The notes under the pieces were generated by a model that was not told where the DNA came from, made no database searches, and worked only from the letters and a program-made list of their open reading frames with translations. 64,000 nucleotides of DNA from Epilithonimonas xixisoli (GTDB lineage: Bacteria; Bacteroidota; Bacteroidia; Flavobacteriales; Weeksellaceae), in NCBI RefSeq assembly GCF_004365655.1, contig NZ_SOEO01000001.1:744001-808000 (forward strand), given 5' to 3'. Positions 1-8,470 of this stretch are shown here, in pieces. How positions within the stretch are numbered: position 1 is the stretch's first letter; the number at the start of each line of letters is the position of its first letter. The position numbers and the translations under genes are program-made.

Positions 1-72
1 TGTTTCTTGTGAATGAAAAACCGATGTGAATGTAAAAAGACTTAGAGCAGAAAGTAGAATTTTATTTTTCAT
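1..72 (-). CDS. Partial exported protein (N-terminal end only)
   Basis: A reading frame opens with ATG at 72 on the minus strand and runs off the left edge of the window. Its 24 visible residues start MKNKILLSAL and look like a Sec signal peptide: a Lys-rich start, a hydrophobic core, then polar residues. The gap to the nadE stop is 42 bases on the same strand, so it may be co-transcribed downstream of nadE. No function can be given from so short a piece. Confidence 0.6.
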   Translation of the reverse strand, partial: MKNKILLSALSLFTFTSVFHSQET

Positions 73-114
73 AAATTATTTTTTTTGATGTCTTGGATCT
101 TATGTCTTGTTTCT

Positions 115-912
115 TTAATCTAATTTCAATTCTTCAGGGATCTCACAAACCGGAATTGGATTCATCTTATGTTGCGTCGCTCTGTTGAATCTCAAATAGA
201 TGCTCATCACTTCTTTTTCTCGTCCCTCGAAATCAGCTTCAGTTTTTCCAACTTTCTGCTGTTCCATTGCCCATTCCAATTCTGGATAAGTCGCACCAAT
301 TTGATCTTCATCCGTTCTTTCCACTTCCCAAAGTCCATCTGTAGGTTTAGCTTTTTGAATGCTTTCAAGAACGCCTAATTCTTTGGCGATTTCATAAATT
401 TGAGTTTTGTAAAGGTCAGCGATAGGAGAGATGTCCACACCTCCGTCGCCATATTTTGTAAAAAATCCAACGCCAAAATCCTCCACTTTGTTTCCAGTTC
501 CAGTCACAAGAAATCCATTGATTTGACCATAATAATAAAGTGTCACCATTCTCAATCTCGATCTTGTGTTCGCTTCTGCCAGATTTTTGCTCGGCGAATC
601 ATCTTTATAACCTTCTGTTGTTTTTTCGAAACTTTCAAAAGTTGGTGTCAAATCAACACGGAAACCTTCTACGTTTGGGAAATTAGCTTTCAGAAAATCT
701 ATATGACCTTGAGCTCTGTCCACCTGATCAGCTTTTTGACGGATTGGCATTTCCAAAACCAAAACCGGCAATCCCGTTTTCGCCACCAAAACAGAAACCA
801 CTGCAGAATCGATTCCACCTGAAACACCGACTACGAAACCTTTTGAGTTCGCTTTGGTCGCATAATCTTTGAGCCAGTTAACGATATGATCTATTACTTT
901 TTTTGTCTGCAT
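115..912 (-). CDS. nadE: NAD(+) synthase, ammonia-dependent
   Basis: This 265-residue protein should catalyse the last step of NAD synthesis, the ATP-dependent amidation of nicotinic acid adenine dinucleotide. The PP-loop motif of N-type ATP pyrophosphatases is clear (VSGGIDSAV, about residues 30-38). The later stretch GTGNKVEDFGVGFFTKYGDG matches the conserved NadE region that binds the deamido-NAD and the adenylate. The length fits the single-domain, ammonia-using form, with no glutaminase domain. The start is an ATG with no close upstream rival. A perfect palindrome lies just upstream (931-963). Confidence 0.95.
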   Translation of the reverse strand: MQTKKVIDHIVNWLKDYATKANSKGFVVGVSGGIDSAVVSVLVAKTGLPVLVLEMPIRQKADQVDRAQGHIDFLKANFPNVEGFRVDLTPTFESFEKTTEGYKDDSPSKNLAEANTRSRLRMVTLYYYGQINGFLVTGTGNKVEDFGVGFFTKYGDGGVDISPIADLYKTQIYEIAKELGVLESIQKAKPTDGLWEVERTDEDQIGATYPELEWAMEQQKVGKTEADFEGREKEVMSIYLRFNRATQHKMNPIPVCEIPEELKLD

Positions 913-930
913 ATTTTTTAAATATTTTTT

Positions 931-963
931 AGCCTTGTCAAGGTTTCAAACCTTGACAAGGCT
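931..963. repeat. Perfect 16-bp inverted repeat with GTTTCAAAC core
   Basis: AGCCTTGTCAAGGTTT (931-946) is matched exactly by its reverse complement at 948-963, leaving a one-base centre. It lies between the nadE start and the stop of the acetyltransferase gene, so it may act as a terminator for the latter. Its centre (GTTTCAAAC) is the same as in the 62511-62545 hairpin, which suggests a shared repeat family. Confidence 0.8.
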
Positions 964-973
964 GTTTTAACTA

Positions 974-1495
974 TTATTTTTTTTCTAATTCGTACCAATA
1001 GCAATTGTCGCCATTATCAACAAAAACACCTTTGTTTTCAAAACCTAATTTTGTGAGAATGTGATTGGAAGATTGATGCTCGACATCGGCGTAAGCGTAG
1101 ATTTTATCAGCATTGAGTTGATTAAATCCTAAATCCAATGAAGCTTTTGCTGACTCTGTTGCGTAACCTTTTCCCCAGAATTCGGGAAGAAATCTATAAC
1201 CCAATTCATAAACATTTTTGAAGCCATTCACTTCATCTGTCAGAAGTTTGATGCCACTCCAACCGATGAATTTGTTGGTTTCTCTTTCGATGACAGCCAA
1301 TCTTCCGGTTCCGTTTTTTTCGTATTGATTCAGAAGACTTTCAATCAGTTTTAAACTTTGTTCCTTATTTGTAAAAGGTTGGACTCCTACATATTTCATA
1401 ACCTCAGGATTGCTGTCCAATAAGAACAAATCATCCATATCGTCTAGCGTTATTTTTCTTAAAATTAATCTTTCCGTAATTATTGGTAGCTTCAT
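974..1495 (-). CDS. GNAT family N-acetyltransferase (RimJ/RimL-like)
   Basis: A 173-residue protein of the RimJ/RimL-type GNAT group. It opens with LPIITERLILRKI, the usual first strand of this family. It carries an acetyl-CoA-binding region around ELGYRFLPEFWGKGYATESA (about residues 98-118), and then the HQSSNHILTKLGF stretch typical of the last helix and strand. The acceptor cannot be told from sequence. It is divergent from gldB; its start codon lies inside the gldB promoter region. Confidence 0.85.
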   Translation of the reverse strand: MKLPIITERLILRKITLDDMDDLFLLDSNPEVMKYVGVQPFTNKEQSLKLIESLLNQYEKNGTGRLAVIERETNKFIGWSGIKLLTDEVNGFKNVYELGYRFLPEFWGKGYATESAKASLDLGFNQLNADKIYAYADVEHQSSNHILTKLGFENKGVFVDNGDNCYWYELEKK

Positions 1496-1514
1496 CTATT
1501 AAATTGTATTTTTG
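1483..1514 (+). promoter_or_regulatory. Flavobacterial promoter for gldB
   Basis: TTG (1483-1485) and TATTTTTG (1507-1514) are 21 bases apart, fitting the Bacteroidota sigma-A pattern TTTG/TTG ... TAnnTTTG. Transcription would begin near 1521. This rules out the upstream TTG at 1512 as the gldB start and supports the ATG at 1542. Confidence 0.6.
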
Positions 1515-1541
1515 CTTTTCGAAAATCTTAATGTAAAAATA

Positions 1542-2525
1542 ATGAAGTTTTTCCGATATATCTCTTTTTCGGCGATAATTGTTTTCAGTTTATCGGCTTG
1601 CAAAAAGGAAAACGAAAATAGATGGGAAGTTGAAATCAAGAATCCTGTCAAAAAAGTAAATGTGACGGACATCTCTGGCGAATTCTACAATTCATCGGTG
1701 AGTTTGGAAGATTTCAAGAAGAAATATCCGTGGTTTCAAGGTTCTGTTCCAGATTCGGAATATGGTGACCGACGAAAAGATACGATGGAAGTTCGCATTT
1801 ATAAAGAAGCAATTTCCAAGATTGATAAATCCAAACTCGACAAAGATTTGGTGAATCTTTTTTCACATATCAAAAATTATTTTCCGAAGTTCGTTCCGCC
1901 TCATATTTACTTATATTCATCGGTTGTTGATCCTCAAAATGTGACAGATCCTATTTTCTTGAGAGAAGATGAAAATATGCTTTTCGTAGATATTACGGGA
2001 TTCTTGGGCGATAAAAATAAAAATTACAACGGTCTCGAATTGTATTTTCAAAAATCAATGAATCCGGAAAATTTGGTTCCTAAGATTTCTATGTTTTTTG
2101 CGTCCAGATTGGTTCCTGCGCCAATGGATCAGCAAAAGTTTTTGGATCAAATGGTTTATCAAGGTAAAATTCAAATTCTTCAAGATGCCTTTTTGCCGAA
2201 TGGTCCAGAGCATTTGAAAATGAATTATTCTAAGGAGCAATACGATTGGGCAATTGCGAATGAAGCCAATATCTGGAATTATTTTGTAGAAAACGATTTG
2301 CTTTTTAGTGCAGATCCAAATCTATCCGAACGATTCATCACGCCTGGGCCTTTCTCAAAATTCTACACAGAAGTAGATCGTGAAAGTTCACCACAAATCG
2401 CCATCTGGACAGGTTGGCAAATTTGCAAACATTATCTGAATGCCCATCCAGAAGAAAAACTACCCGTATTTTTGAAAAGAAATGCAACAGAGATTTTCAA
2501 CGGATCAGAGTATAGACCGAAATAA
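1542..2525 (+). CDS. gldB: Gliding motility lipoprotein GldB
   Basis: A 327-residue lipoprotein of the GldB family, needed in Flavobacterium for gliding and linked to the type IX secretion machinery. It starts MKFFRYISF, followed by a hydrophobic core and a lipobox ending in SAC before KKENEN, so it should be an SPII lipoprotein. Family-like stretches include FPKFVPPHIYLYSS and the C-terminal WTGWQICKHYLNAHPE. The ATG at 1542 was chosen because a TTG at 1512 falls inside the promoter. gldC follows 76 bases downstream, the order known from other flavobacteria. Confidence 0.92.
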   Translation: MKFFRYISFSAIIVFSLSACKKENENRWEVEIKNPVKKVNVTDISGEFYNSSVSLEDFKKKYPWFQGSVPDSEYGDRRKDTMEVRIYKEAISKIDKSKLDKDLVNLFSHIKNYFPKFVPPHIYLYSSVVDPQNVTDPIFLREDENMLFVDITGFLGDKNKNYNGLELYFQKSMNPENLVPKISMFFASRLVPAPMDQQKFLDQMVYQGKIQILQDAFLPNGPEHLKMNYSKEQYDWAIANEANIWNYFVENDLLFSADPNLSERFITPGPFSKFYTEVDRESSPQIAIWTGWQICKHYLNAHPEEKLPVFLKRNATEIFNGSEYRPK

Positions 2526-2601
2526 TATAGAGTGATAAATTATGAGTTTCAAATTTCAGAATCTCAATTTCTAAATATTTAAATTTTTAAGAATAAAATC
2601 A

Positions 2602-2928
2602 ATGAAAAAATCAAAAATAGTTATAGACGTAGAGCTGGACGATAACCACGTTCCTGAAAAAATGTTTTGGAAAGCTGAAGATGGTGGCATCAAAAGACAA
2701 GAAACCAAAGCGGCGATGATTTCCGTTTGGGACAGCAAAGCAATGGAAGCGCTTAGAATTGATCTATGGACCAAAGATATGCCTGTGGACGAAATGAAAA
2801 GATTCTTCCATCAAATCTTAGTTTCAATTGGACACACATACGAAAGAGCCACCAGCGAAGACGATGTGGCACAATGGTTGGCAGAAGTTGCTGAGGAATT
2901 TGCGGTGAAGTCAGCGATAAAAATGTAA
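2602..2928 (+). CDS. gldC: Gliding motility protein GldC
   Basis: A 108-residue soluble protein that matches GldC throughout (start MKKSKIVIDVELDDNHVPEK, later DLWTKDMPVDEMKRFFHQIL). It has no signal peptide. GldC is found beside GldB in gliding Bacteroidota and increases gliding efficiency rather than being strictly essential. The position just after gldB, on the same strand, supports an operon. Confidence 0.93.
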   Translation: MKKSKIVIDVELDDNHVPEKMFWKAEDGGIKRQETKAAMISVWDSKAMEALRIDLWTKDMPVDEMKRFFHQILVSIGHTYERATSEDDVAQWLAEVAEEFAVKSAIKM

Positions 2929-3023
2929 ATCGTAAAATAGCAAAACTGTAAAATTGTTTATAATAAATAAGTGATTTAACAAATCATCAAATCAACGATT
3001 TTACGAATTAACAAATCAACAAT
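2929..3023. repeat. AT-rich spacer with inverted repeats upstream of metB
   Basis: The spacer is built of short, related words: TCGTAAAAT near its start and the complement ATTTTACGA near its end, plus several copies of AACAAATCA. A similar spacer lies after metB (4186-4258). The base composition is far more AT-rich than the flanking genes. No coding frame is visible. Confidence 0.5.
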
Positions 3024-4175
3024 ATGAAATTCAATACAAAAGTTATTCACGGAGGACAACAGCACGAGCCAGCAACTGGCGCAGTCAATGTTCCCGTATT
3101 TTTAACATCAACATTCGCACAAAAAAGTCCGGGACAATTGATCTCTGGCTACGAATATTCAAGAGGTGCAAACCCAACGAGACAAGCTTTGGAAGATTCT
3201 TTGGCAAGCATCGAAAATGGTGCGAGAGGTTTGGCTTTCGGTTCAGGTTTGGCCGCTATCGATTGTGTTTTGAAATTGCTAAATCCGGGTGATGAAGTCA
3301 TTGCAGTAGATGATCTGTACGGCGGATCTTACAGAATGTTTACTAGATTATTCGAAAAATACCAACTGAAATTTACATTCATTGGATTCGATAATGTTGA
3401 GCAACTTGAAAATGTCATTACAGATAAAACGAAATTGATCTGGCTGGAAACGCCAACCAATCCATTAATGAAATTGGTGGACATCAAAATGGTGGCTGAC
3501 ACTATGAAAGGAAAAGATATTTTGGTAGCTGTAGATAATACATTTGCAACGCCTTACATTCAAAAACCTTTGGATCTGGGTGCTGATATTGTGATGCATT
3601 CTGCAACCAAATATTTGGGCGGACATTCTGATGTCATCGCTGGTGCTTTGATCGCGAAAGATGCGGAATTAGGAGAAAAACTACATTTCATCCAGTTTGC
3701 AAGTGGCGGAATTTTGGGTCCTCACGATTCTTATTTGGTTTTGAGAGGAATTAAAACTTTGGCGCTTAGAATGCAAAGACATTCAGACAACGGTTTCGAA
3801 GTGGCAAAATATCTGGAAACGCATTCTTTGGTTGATAAGATTTATTATCCAGGATTGTCGTCTCATCCACAATACGATTTGGCGACAAGACAAATGACCG
3901 AATTTGGTGGAATGGTTTCTTTCACGTTCAAATCTGGGAATAAAGAAGATGCAGTTAAATTCTTGGAAAATATCAAAGTTTTCACTTTGGCAGAATCTTT
4001 GGGTGGCGTAGAATCATTAGCAAACCTTCCAGCTTTGATGACGCACGCATCCATTCCACAAGAGAAAAGAGCGATTCTTGGAATCACTGATGACTTGGTA
4101 AGATTAAGCGTCGGAATCGAAGATGCAGAGGATTTGATTGCTGATTTGGAAAAAGCGTTTAACTCAATTAGCTAA
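3024..4175 (+). CDS. metB: Cystathionine gamma-synthase / PLP-dependent trans-sulfuration enzyme
   Basis: A 383-residue member of the Cys/Met metabolism PLP enzyme family. The start MKFNTKVIHGGQQHEPATGA is typical of cystathionine gamma-synthase or gamma-lyase. The Schiff-base lysine lies in MHSATKYLGGHSD (around residue 198), the aspartate that binds the pyridine nitrogen is in VAVDNTFATPY, and ESLGGVESL is the substrate-site loop. Sequence cannot separate synthase (methionine synthesis) from lyase (cysteine from cystathionine). No other methionine genes are next to it. Confidence 0.88.
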   Translation: MKFNTKVIHGGQQHEPATGAVNVPVFLTSTFAQKSPGQLISGYEYSRGANPTRQALEDSLASIENGARGLAFGSGLAAIDCVLKLLNPGDEVIAVDDLYGGSYRMFTRLFEKYQLKFTFIGFDNVEQLENVITDKTKLIWLETPTNPLMKLVDIKMVADTMKGKDILVAVDNTFATPYIQKPLDLGADIVMHSATKYLGGHSDVIAGALIAKDAELGEKLHFIQFASGGILGPHDSYLVLRGIKTLALRMQRHSDNGFEVAKYLETHSLVDKIYYPGLSSHPQYDLATRQMTEFGGMVSFTFKSGNKEDAVKFLENIKVFTLAESLGGVESLANLPALMTHASIPQEKRAILGITDDLVRLSVGIEDAEDLIADLEKAFNSIS

Positions 4176-4185
4176 ATCGTAAAAT

Positions 4186-4258
4186 TGTTGATTTGTAAAA
4201 TCGTTTTGCAGTTTTATGATTAATTAATTTAACAATTTTACAGTTTTACAAATCAACA
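4186..4258. repeat. 15-bp perfect inverted repeat after metB
   Basis: TGTTGATTTGTAAAA (4186-4200) is exactly complemented at 4244-4258, giving a long AT-rich hairpin with about a 43-base loop. The wording resembles the spacer before metB (2929-3023). There is no T-tract, so an ordinary terminator is not clear. Confidence 0.6.
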
Positions 4259-4274
4259 TTTTAAACATAAAAAT

Positions 4275-4772
4275 ATGACTTTTCGAGATGCCACTTTAGA
4301 AGACCTTCCAAAAATCGTAGAGATCTACAATTCTACGGTGGCGTCGCGATTGGTTACCGCTGATCTGGAACCTGTTTCTGTCGAAAGCAAACTCGACTGG
4401 TTCAATGACCACAATTCTGAAACGCGTCCACTTTGGATGGTTCAGGATTCTCAAGGGAATACGATTGGTTGGGTAAGTTTTCAGGATTTCTACGGACGTC
4501 CGGCTTATCAGAAAACGGCTGAAATCAGTATTTATATTGATGAAAAATATCGCGACAAAGGTTTTGGAAGACAGATTTTGGAATTGTCAATCGACAAATG
4601 TCCAAGTTTGGGCATCGAAAATCTACTCGCATTCATTTTTGCACACAATTTGCCAAGTTTGACCTTGTTTGAAAAATTCGGGTTTGAATTGTGGGGAAAT
4701 CTCAAAAATATCGCTGAATTGGACGGCGAAAAAAGAAGTTTAATTATTTTAGGAAAGACCATTAAAGATTAA
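4275..4772 (+). CDS. GNAT acetyltransferase, phosphinothricin-acetyltransferase-like
   Basis: A 165-residue GNAT protein. The start TFRDATLEDLPKIVEIYNST and the following region with SRLVTADLEPVS resemble the Pat/YwnH subgroup, which acetylates phosphinothricin, methionine sulfone or similar amines. The acetyl-CoA loop is EKYRDKGFGRQILE (about residues 94-107). The substrate is unknown; many members are named only by homology. The stop is 8 bases before the next gene, so the two are probably co-transcribed. Confidence 0.85.
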   Translation: MTFRDATLEDLPKIVEIYNSTVASRLVTADLEPVSVESKLDWFNDHNSETRPLWMVQDSQGNTIGWVSFQDFYGRPAYQKTAEISIYIDEKYRDKGFGRQILELSIDKCPSLGIENLLAFIFAHNLPSLTLFEKFGFELWGNLKNIAELDGEKRSLIILGKTIKD

Positions 4773-4780
4773 AAATATCT

Positions 4781-5851
4781 ATGGAAAGTTACACGTATTG
4801 TTTGTATTGGATTCTTTCCATTTTGGCGATTCTGTCGGTGTTTGTGCCTGTTATCAAAAACACATTTTGGATTTTCAGGATTTTCGATTATCCTCGTTTT
4901 CAGAAATTCGTCATTCTCATTATTCTTGCTTTTCTATGGAATTTCGCAGTTGAAAATCCGACGATTTACGATAAAATTCTTCTGATTACGGAAGTCGTAG
5001 TTGCACTTTATTTGTTTTATATCATCATTCCTTACACCAAATTTGGAAAGACAATGATCGATAAAACCGAACCAGATCCTGACGAGGAATTGTTGGATAT
5101 TTTAGTTTGCAACGTATATCAGCACAATCGGAATTATCAAAAATTGGTTGATTTAATAAAAGAAAAAGATCCTTCAATTTTGTTTTTTCTGGAAACCGAT
5201 GAAGAATGGAAAAAAGCCTTGGAAACAGTCACGAAAGATTATCAGTACAAAATTGAAGTTCCACTTGCCAACACGTATGGCTTATTGTTTTACAGTCATT
5301 TTCCGGTCAAGAATTACGAGGTCAATTATTTGATTGATGACGATATCCCGTCCATTGTTGCCGATGTGGAATATAATAACAACGTTGTCCGATTGTTCGG
5401 AATCCATCCAACGCCACCGGTTCCTCAGGAAAATCCGGAAAGTACGGAACGTGATGCGGAAATTCTGATGGTTGGCGAAAAAGCCGAAGAATACGGAAAG
5501 CCCGCCATCGTTTTTGGAGATTTGAACGACGTCGCTTGGTCGCAAACCACGAAGTTGTTTCTAAAATCCAGCGGAATGCTCGATCCACGACGCGGACGTG
5601 GAATGTTCAATACCTTTCACGCTAAATATTGGTTTTTGCGTTGGCCTCTGGATCATTTTTTTGTTAGTCCGCATTTTCGTTTGGTGGATATGAAAGTTCT
5701 GAAAACCGTTGACTCTGACCATTTTCCAATCTGGATTTCATTAGTCATTCGCAATGAAGACACGGAAGATCAATTGGATATTTCGCACGAGGAAGAGCAG
5801 GAAGTGGCGGAAAAAATAGAGGAAGGAATCGAAAAAGGTGATGCCAATTAA
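4781..5851 (+). CDS. Membrane-anchored endonuclease/exonuclease/phosphatase family protein
   Basis: A 356-residue protein with three predicted membrane helices in the first 85 residues, followed by an EEP (DNase I/exonuclease III-type) domain. Catalytic landmarks are LDILVCNVYQHN (Asn), ILFFLETDEEW (Glu), VFGDLNDVAWS (the GDLND motif) and DSDHFPIW (the SDH motif near the C-terminus). The tail is very acidic (DTEDQLDISHEEEQE). The substrate could be a nucleic acid or a phospho-ester such as a sphingolipid; the membrane anchor favours an envelope role, but this is inference. Confidence 0.85.
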   Translation: MESYTYCLYWILSILAILSVFVPVIKNTFWIFRIFDYPRFQKFVILIILAFLWNFAVENPTIYDKILLITEVVVALYLFYIIIPYTKFGKTMIDKTEPDPDEELLDILVCNVYQHNRNYQKLVDLIKEKDPSILFFLETDEEWKKALETVTKDYQYKIEVPLANTYGLLFYSHFPVKNYEVNYLIDDDIPSIVADVEYNNNVVRLFGIHPTPPVPQENPESTERDAEILMVGEKAEEYGKPAIVFGDLNDVAWSQTTKLFLKSSGMLDPRRGRGMFNTFHAKYWFLRWPLDHFFVSPHFRLVDMKVLKTVDSDHFPIWISLVIRNEDTEDQLDISHEEEQEVAEKIEEGIEKGDAN

Positions 5852-5883
5852 TTTTTGTATCTTGAAAATTAAATTTAATAAAA

Positions 5884-6327
5884 ATGAAAAAGATAATTTT
5901 TAGCCTCCTGTTTTCCCTTGGTTTCATCTTCGGTTCTGCGCAGATAAATATGCCAAAACCAATTGTCATTGTTCAAAATGTCGTGATGGGATCTTTAACT
6001 TTGAATAGTTTGGATCCCAATAAAATCGAAAGTATTCAAGTTTTTAAAACGCCTTCGTCCGAAACGGCAAATTTTGATGACTTGGTTAAAAATGGTTTAA
6101 TTAATGTCAAGCTTAAGGAAGAAATGTCCATCGAAAGTTTGACAATTTCTGAAGCTAAAAAGAGATTCGAATTGCCTGCAAATGCCTTAGTTTTTCTTAA
6201 TGACATCCAAGTTCACAACGAAACGATTCTGATTGCAGAAGATTTATTAAAAACTACGAGAGTCATTAATCCTGACAAAAAAGTAAATAATTTTACTGCG
6301 CCAGTTTTGAGTATTAAAGCAGACTAA
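5884..6327 (+). CDS. Exported protein with TonB-plug-like segment
   Basis: A 147-residue protein starting MKKIIFSLLFSLGFIFGSAQ, a signal peptide ending in the AQ that is usual for Bacteroidota. The mature part has LNSLDPNKIESIQVFKTP followed by LVKNGLINVKLK. This resembles the short plug-like modules of TonB-dependent receptor relatives, in which a named residue pair and a repeated 'NG.I.V.LK' strand appear. No barrel follows, so it is not a receptor. Function unknown. Confidence 0.7.
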   Translation: MKKIIFSLLFSLGFIFGSAQINMPKPIVIVQNVVMGSLTLNSLDPNKIESIQVFKTPSSETANFDDLVKNGLINVKLKEEMSIESLTISEAKKRFELPANALVFLNDIQVHNETILIAEDLLKTTRVINPDKKVNNFTAPVLSIKAD

Positions 6328-6329
6328 AC

Positions 6330-6360
6330 TTGTTTTTCCCTTTCTGAATCATTAGTTTTG
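6330..6360 (+). promoter_or_regulatory. Promoter for the DUF2490 gene
   Basis: TTG (6330-6332), 20 bases, then TAGTTTTG (6353-6360), a full match to TAnnTTTG, with the ATG 23 bases further on (6384). Confidence 0.55.
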
Positions 6361-6383
6361 TAGAAATCGATATTATTTCAAAT

Positions 6384-7175
6384 ATGTTTTTCAACAAAGC
6401 AAAAGTCCTGCTCAGTTCAGTTTTTTTAATTTCAATTTCATCCACATTTTCCGCACAAAACCGAATCAGCGATCACAACAATATCGGCTGGTACGCTTAT
6501 AACGGAACTTTCAAGCTGGATTCAAAATTCTCCATTCACACAGAATATCAGTGGCGAAGAAATGATTACATCACGACTTGGCAACAAAGTCTTTTGCGTT
6601 TGGGAATCAATTATCAAGCGAATCCAAATTTACAATTGCGCGTTGGTTACGCTTGGGCCGAGACTTTTCCGTACGGTGAAATTCCGCTCAACGGAATGGG
6701 AAAAGATTTCACAGAACATCGGATTTACGAAATGGCAACTGTGACAGACAAAATCGGAAAGATAGATTTGTCGCACCGTTTTATGCTGGAACAGCGTTGG
6801 GTTGGGCGATATTCTAATGCCAGTCTGACTTCCGAAGACCAATATCCATTTATGAACCGAGCGCGATATATGATTCGTTTGCAAATGCCTTTGAAGGGAA
6901 ATTCAATTACGGACAAAACCCCGTATATTGCAGTTTATGACGAATTGATGATTGGATTCGGTAAAAACGTTGGCGAAAATGTCTTTGACCAAAACAGAAT
7001 CGGAATTTTGTTGGGATATAAATTCAACAATTTGGTTAGGGTAGAAGGTGGATATCTGAATCAGATTGTGCAATTTGGGAGGGAAATAGAAGGGAAGAAT
7101 GTGTTCCAATATAACAATGGATTTATTGTAAGCGCCAATTTCAATTTTGATTTTTCTAAGAAAACAGTTGATTAA
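6384..7175 (+). CDS. DUF2490 outer-membrane protein
   Basis: A 263-residue protein with a signal peptide (ending TFSAQ) and the pattern of an outer-membrane beta-barrel: alternating aromatic strands, for example WYAYNGTFKLDSKFSIHTEY, and a last strand ending FNFDF. It matches the DUF2490 family (HTEYQWRRNDY and a following RLGINYQANPNLQLRVGYAW). The role of the family is not established. It has its own promoter just upstream. Confidence 0.8.
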   Translation: MFFNKAKVLLSSVFLISISSTFSAQNRISDHNNIGWYAYNGTFKLDSKFSIHTEYQWRRNDYITTWQQSLLRLGINYQANPNLQLRVGYAWAETFPYGEIPLNGMGKDFTEHRIYEMATVTDKIGKIDLSHRFMLEQRWVGRYSNASLTSEDQYPFMNRARYMIRLQMPLKGNSITDKTPYIAVYDELMIGFGKNVGENVFDQNRIGILLGYKFNNLVRVEGGYLNQIVQFGREIEGKNVFQYNNGFIVSANFNFDFSKKTVD

Positions 7176-7511
7176 TTTAACAACTAACCTAACAAAAGAT
7201 ATTGTCTTTCTTAAGTTTTGCAAAAATTCAAAAGGAAGTCAATTTTCTAAAAAAAATAAGAGTCTGTTTCAAATTTTATGCTTGAAATTTATATCTGCTT
7301 TTTCTGCTATGTTATTTAGTTTCTCGCTGATTTTAAAGATTTAGCAGATTTTAATTACGGAAAACAAATCTGCCTAATCAGCAAAATCTGCGAGCAAAAT
7401 ATTTTTAAATTAAATTTAAATACGCTCTAAGCTTTTATACTATTAGTAAGTTTTTGTTTTTAGATTTTCTTTTGTGACTTTTGTGGTTCAAAAATTCTTT
7501 AATTTCGCAAA
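7176..7511. other. Intergenic stretch with TCTGC-rich repeat and pheA leader
   Basis: No gene is seen in these 336 bases. The part around 7335-7400 holds repeated words of the kind TTTAGCAGATTTT, AAATCTGCC and AAAATCTGC, partly in inverted arrangement. The part around 7468-7490 reads CTTTTGTGACTTTTGTGG, a phrase common in Bacteroidota intergenic repeats as far as I recall. TAATTTCG at 7500-7507 is one mismatch from the TAnnTTTG box, but it is only 4 bases before the pheA ATG. Confidence 0.4.
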
Positions 7512-8360
7512 ATGAAAATAGCATTCCTCGGCCCCGAAGCTTCTTTTACGCAGTTGACCGCAACGCAGTTATTCCCAAATGACGAGTTGATTCCAAAATC
7601 AAACATTTTGGATTGCTTCTTGGCGGTTCAAAACAATGAAGTGGACAAAGCGGTTATTCCATTGGAAAACTCGATTGAAGGAACGGTTTCTATGACCTTG
7701 GATTACCTTTATCAAACACCAGAAATAAAAATCGAGGCTGAAGCTGTGATGCCAATTGCACATCATCTGATGATTCATCCGAGTCAGGAAAATCAAGATT
7801 CGATTGAGAAAATCTATTCTCATCCGCAGGCTTTAGCGCAGAGTTTTCATTCGCTCAATAAAAATTATCCCGAAGTTCCAAAACAGGAATTCGCTTCCAC
7901 TGCCGCTGCTGCAAAACGGGTTTCCGAAAATCCAGAAAGAAAAATCGCCGCTGTTGCGAATAAATTTGCTGCCGAATTATACGGTTTGAAAATCCTTAAT
8001 GAAAACATCCACGATGTCGAGGAGAATCACACCAGATTCATCATCATTTCTAAAACTGAGAATTATTACGAGAATCATCTTGAAAATATCGGCAAGAAAA
8101 CCGCAATGCTCATCACTTTGCCACAAGATCACGCTGGAGGATTGCATCAGGTTTTATCGGTTTTTGCGTGGCGAAATATGAACCTTAGCAAAATCGAATC
8201 CCGAACTTTGAAAACCAAATTGGGAAATTACTTCTTCTTCGTAACCGTAGTTGGCGGTTGGGATGATGTGCTTTACATCAATTCCATGGACGAACTGAGA
8301 GCGATTGGTGCGGATGTGAAGTTTTTGGGGAATTATAAAGAGTTTTTATTGGAAGCATAG
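7512..8360 (+). CDS. pheA: Prephenate dehydratase
   Basis: A 282-residue stand-alone prephenate dehydratase of phenylalanine synthesis. The start MKIAFLGPEASFTQ is the hallmark, followed by VIPLENSIEGTVSMTLD and SHPQALAQS. The catalytic Thr motif is ENHTRFIIIS (about residues 168-177). The C-terminal part (ALITLPQDHAGGLHQVL-like, then LSKIESRTLKTKLGNYFFFV) is the ACT regulatory domain with the GALV/ESR features that bind phenylalanine. There is no chorismate mutase domain. The ATG at 7512 is the only plausible start. Confidence 0.95.
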   Translation: MKIAFLGPEASFTQLTATQLFPNDELIPKSNILDCFLAVQNNEVDKAVIPLENSIEGTVSMTLDYLYQTPEIKIEAEAVMPIAHHLMIHPSQENQDSIEKIYSHPQALAQSFHSLNKNYPEVPKQEFASTAAAAKRVSENPERKIAAVANKFAAELYGLKILNENIHDVEENHTRFIIISKTENYYENHLENIGKKTAMLITLPQDHAGGLHQVLSVFAWRNMNLSKIESRTLKTKLGNYFFFVTVVGGWDDVLYINSMDELRAIGADVKFLGNYKEFLLEA

Positions 8361-8369
8361 AACTCGTTT

Positions 8370-8435
8370 TTTTGTCATTCCGTAGGAATCTAAACGGTTT
8401 TTTCAGTGTGTTGAGATTCTTTCAGAATGACAAAA
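8370..8435. repeat. Hairpin repeat with GTCATTC/GAATGAC arms
   Basis: TTTTGTCATTC (8370-8380) pairs with GAATGACAAAA (8425-8435). Inside these, GAATCT (8386-8391) pairs with AGATTC (8414-8419). The unit sits between the convergent ends of pheA and the HD gene and could terminate both. The TGTCATTC wording also occurs inside the repeat at 50686-50792. Confidence 0.6.
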
Positions 8436-8470
8436 TACTGCTAAAACTAAATAGTACTTGCAATAGATAA

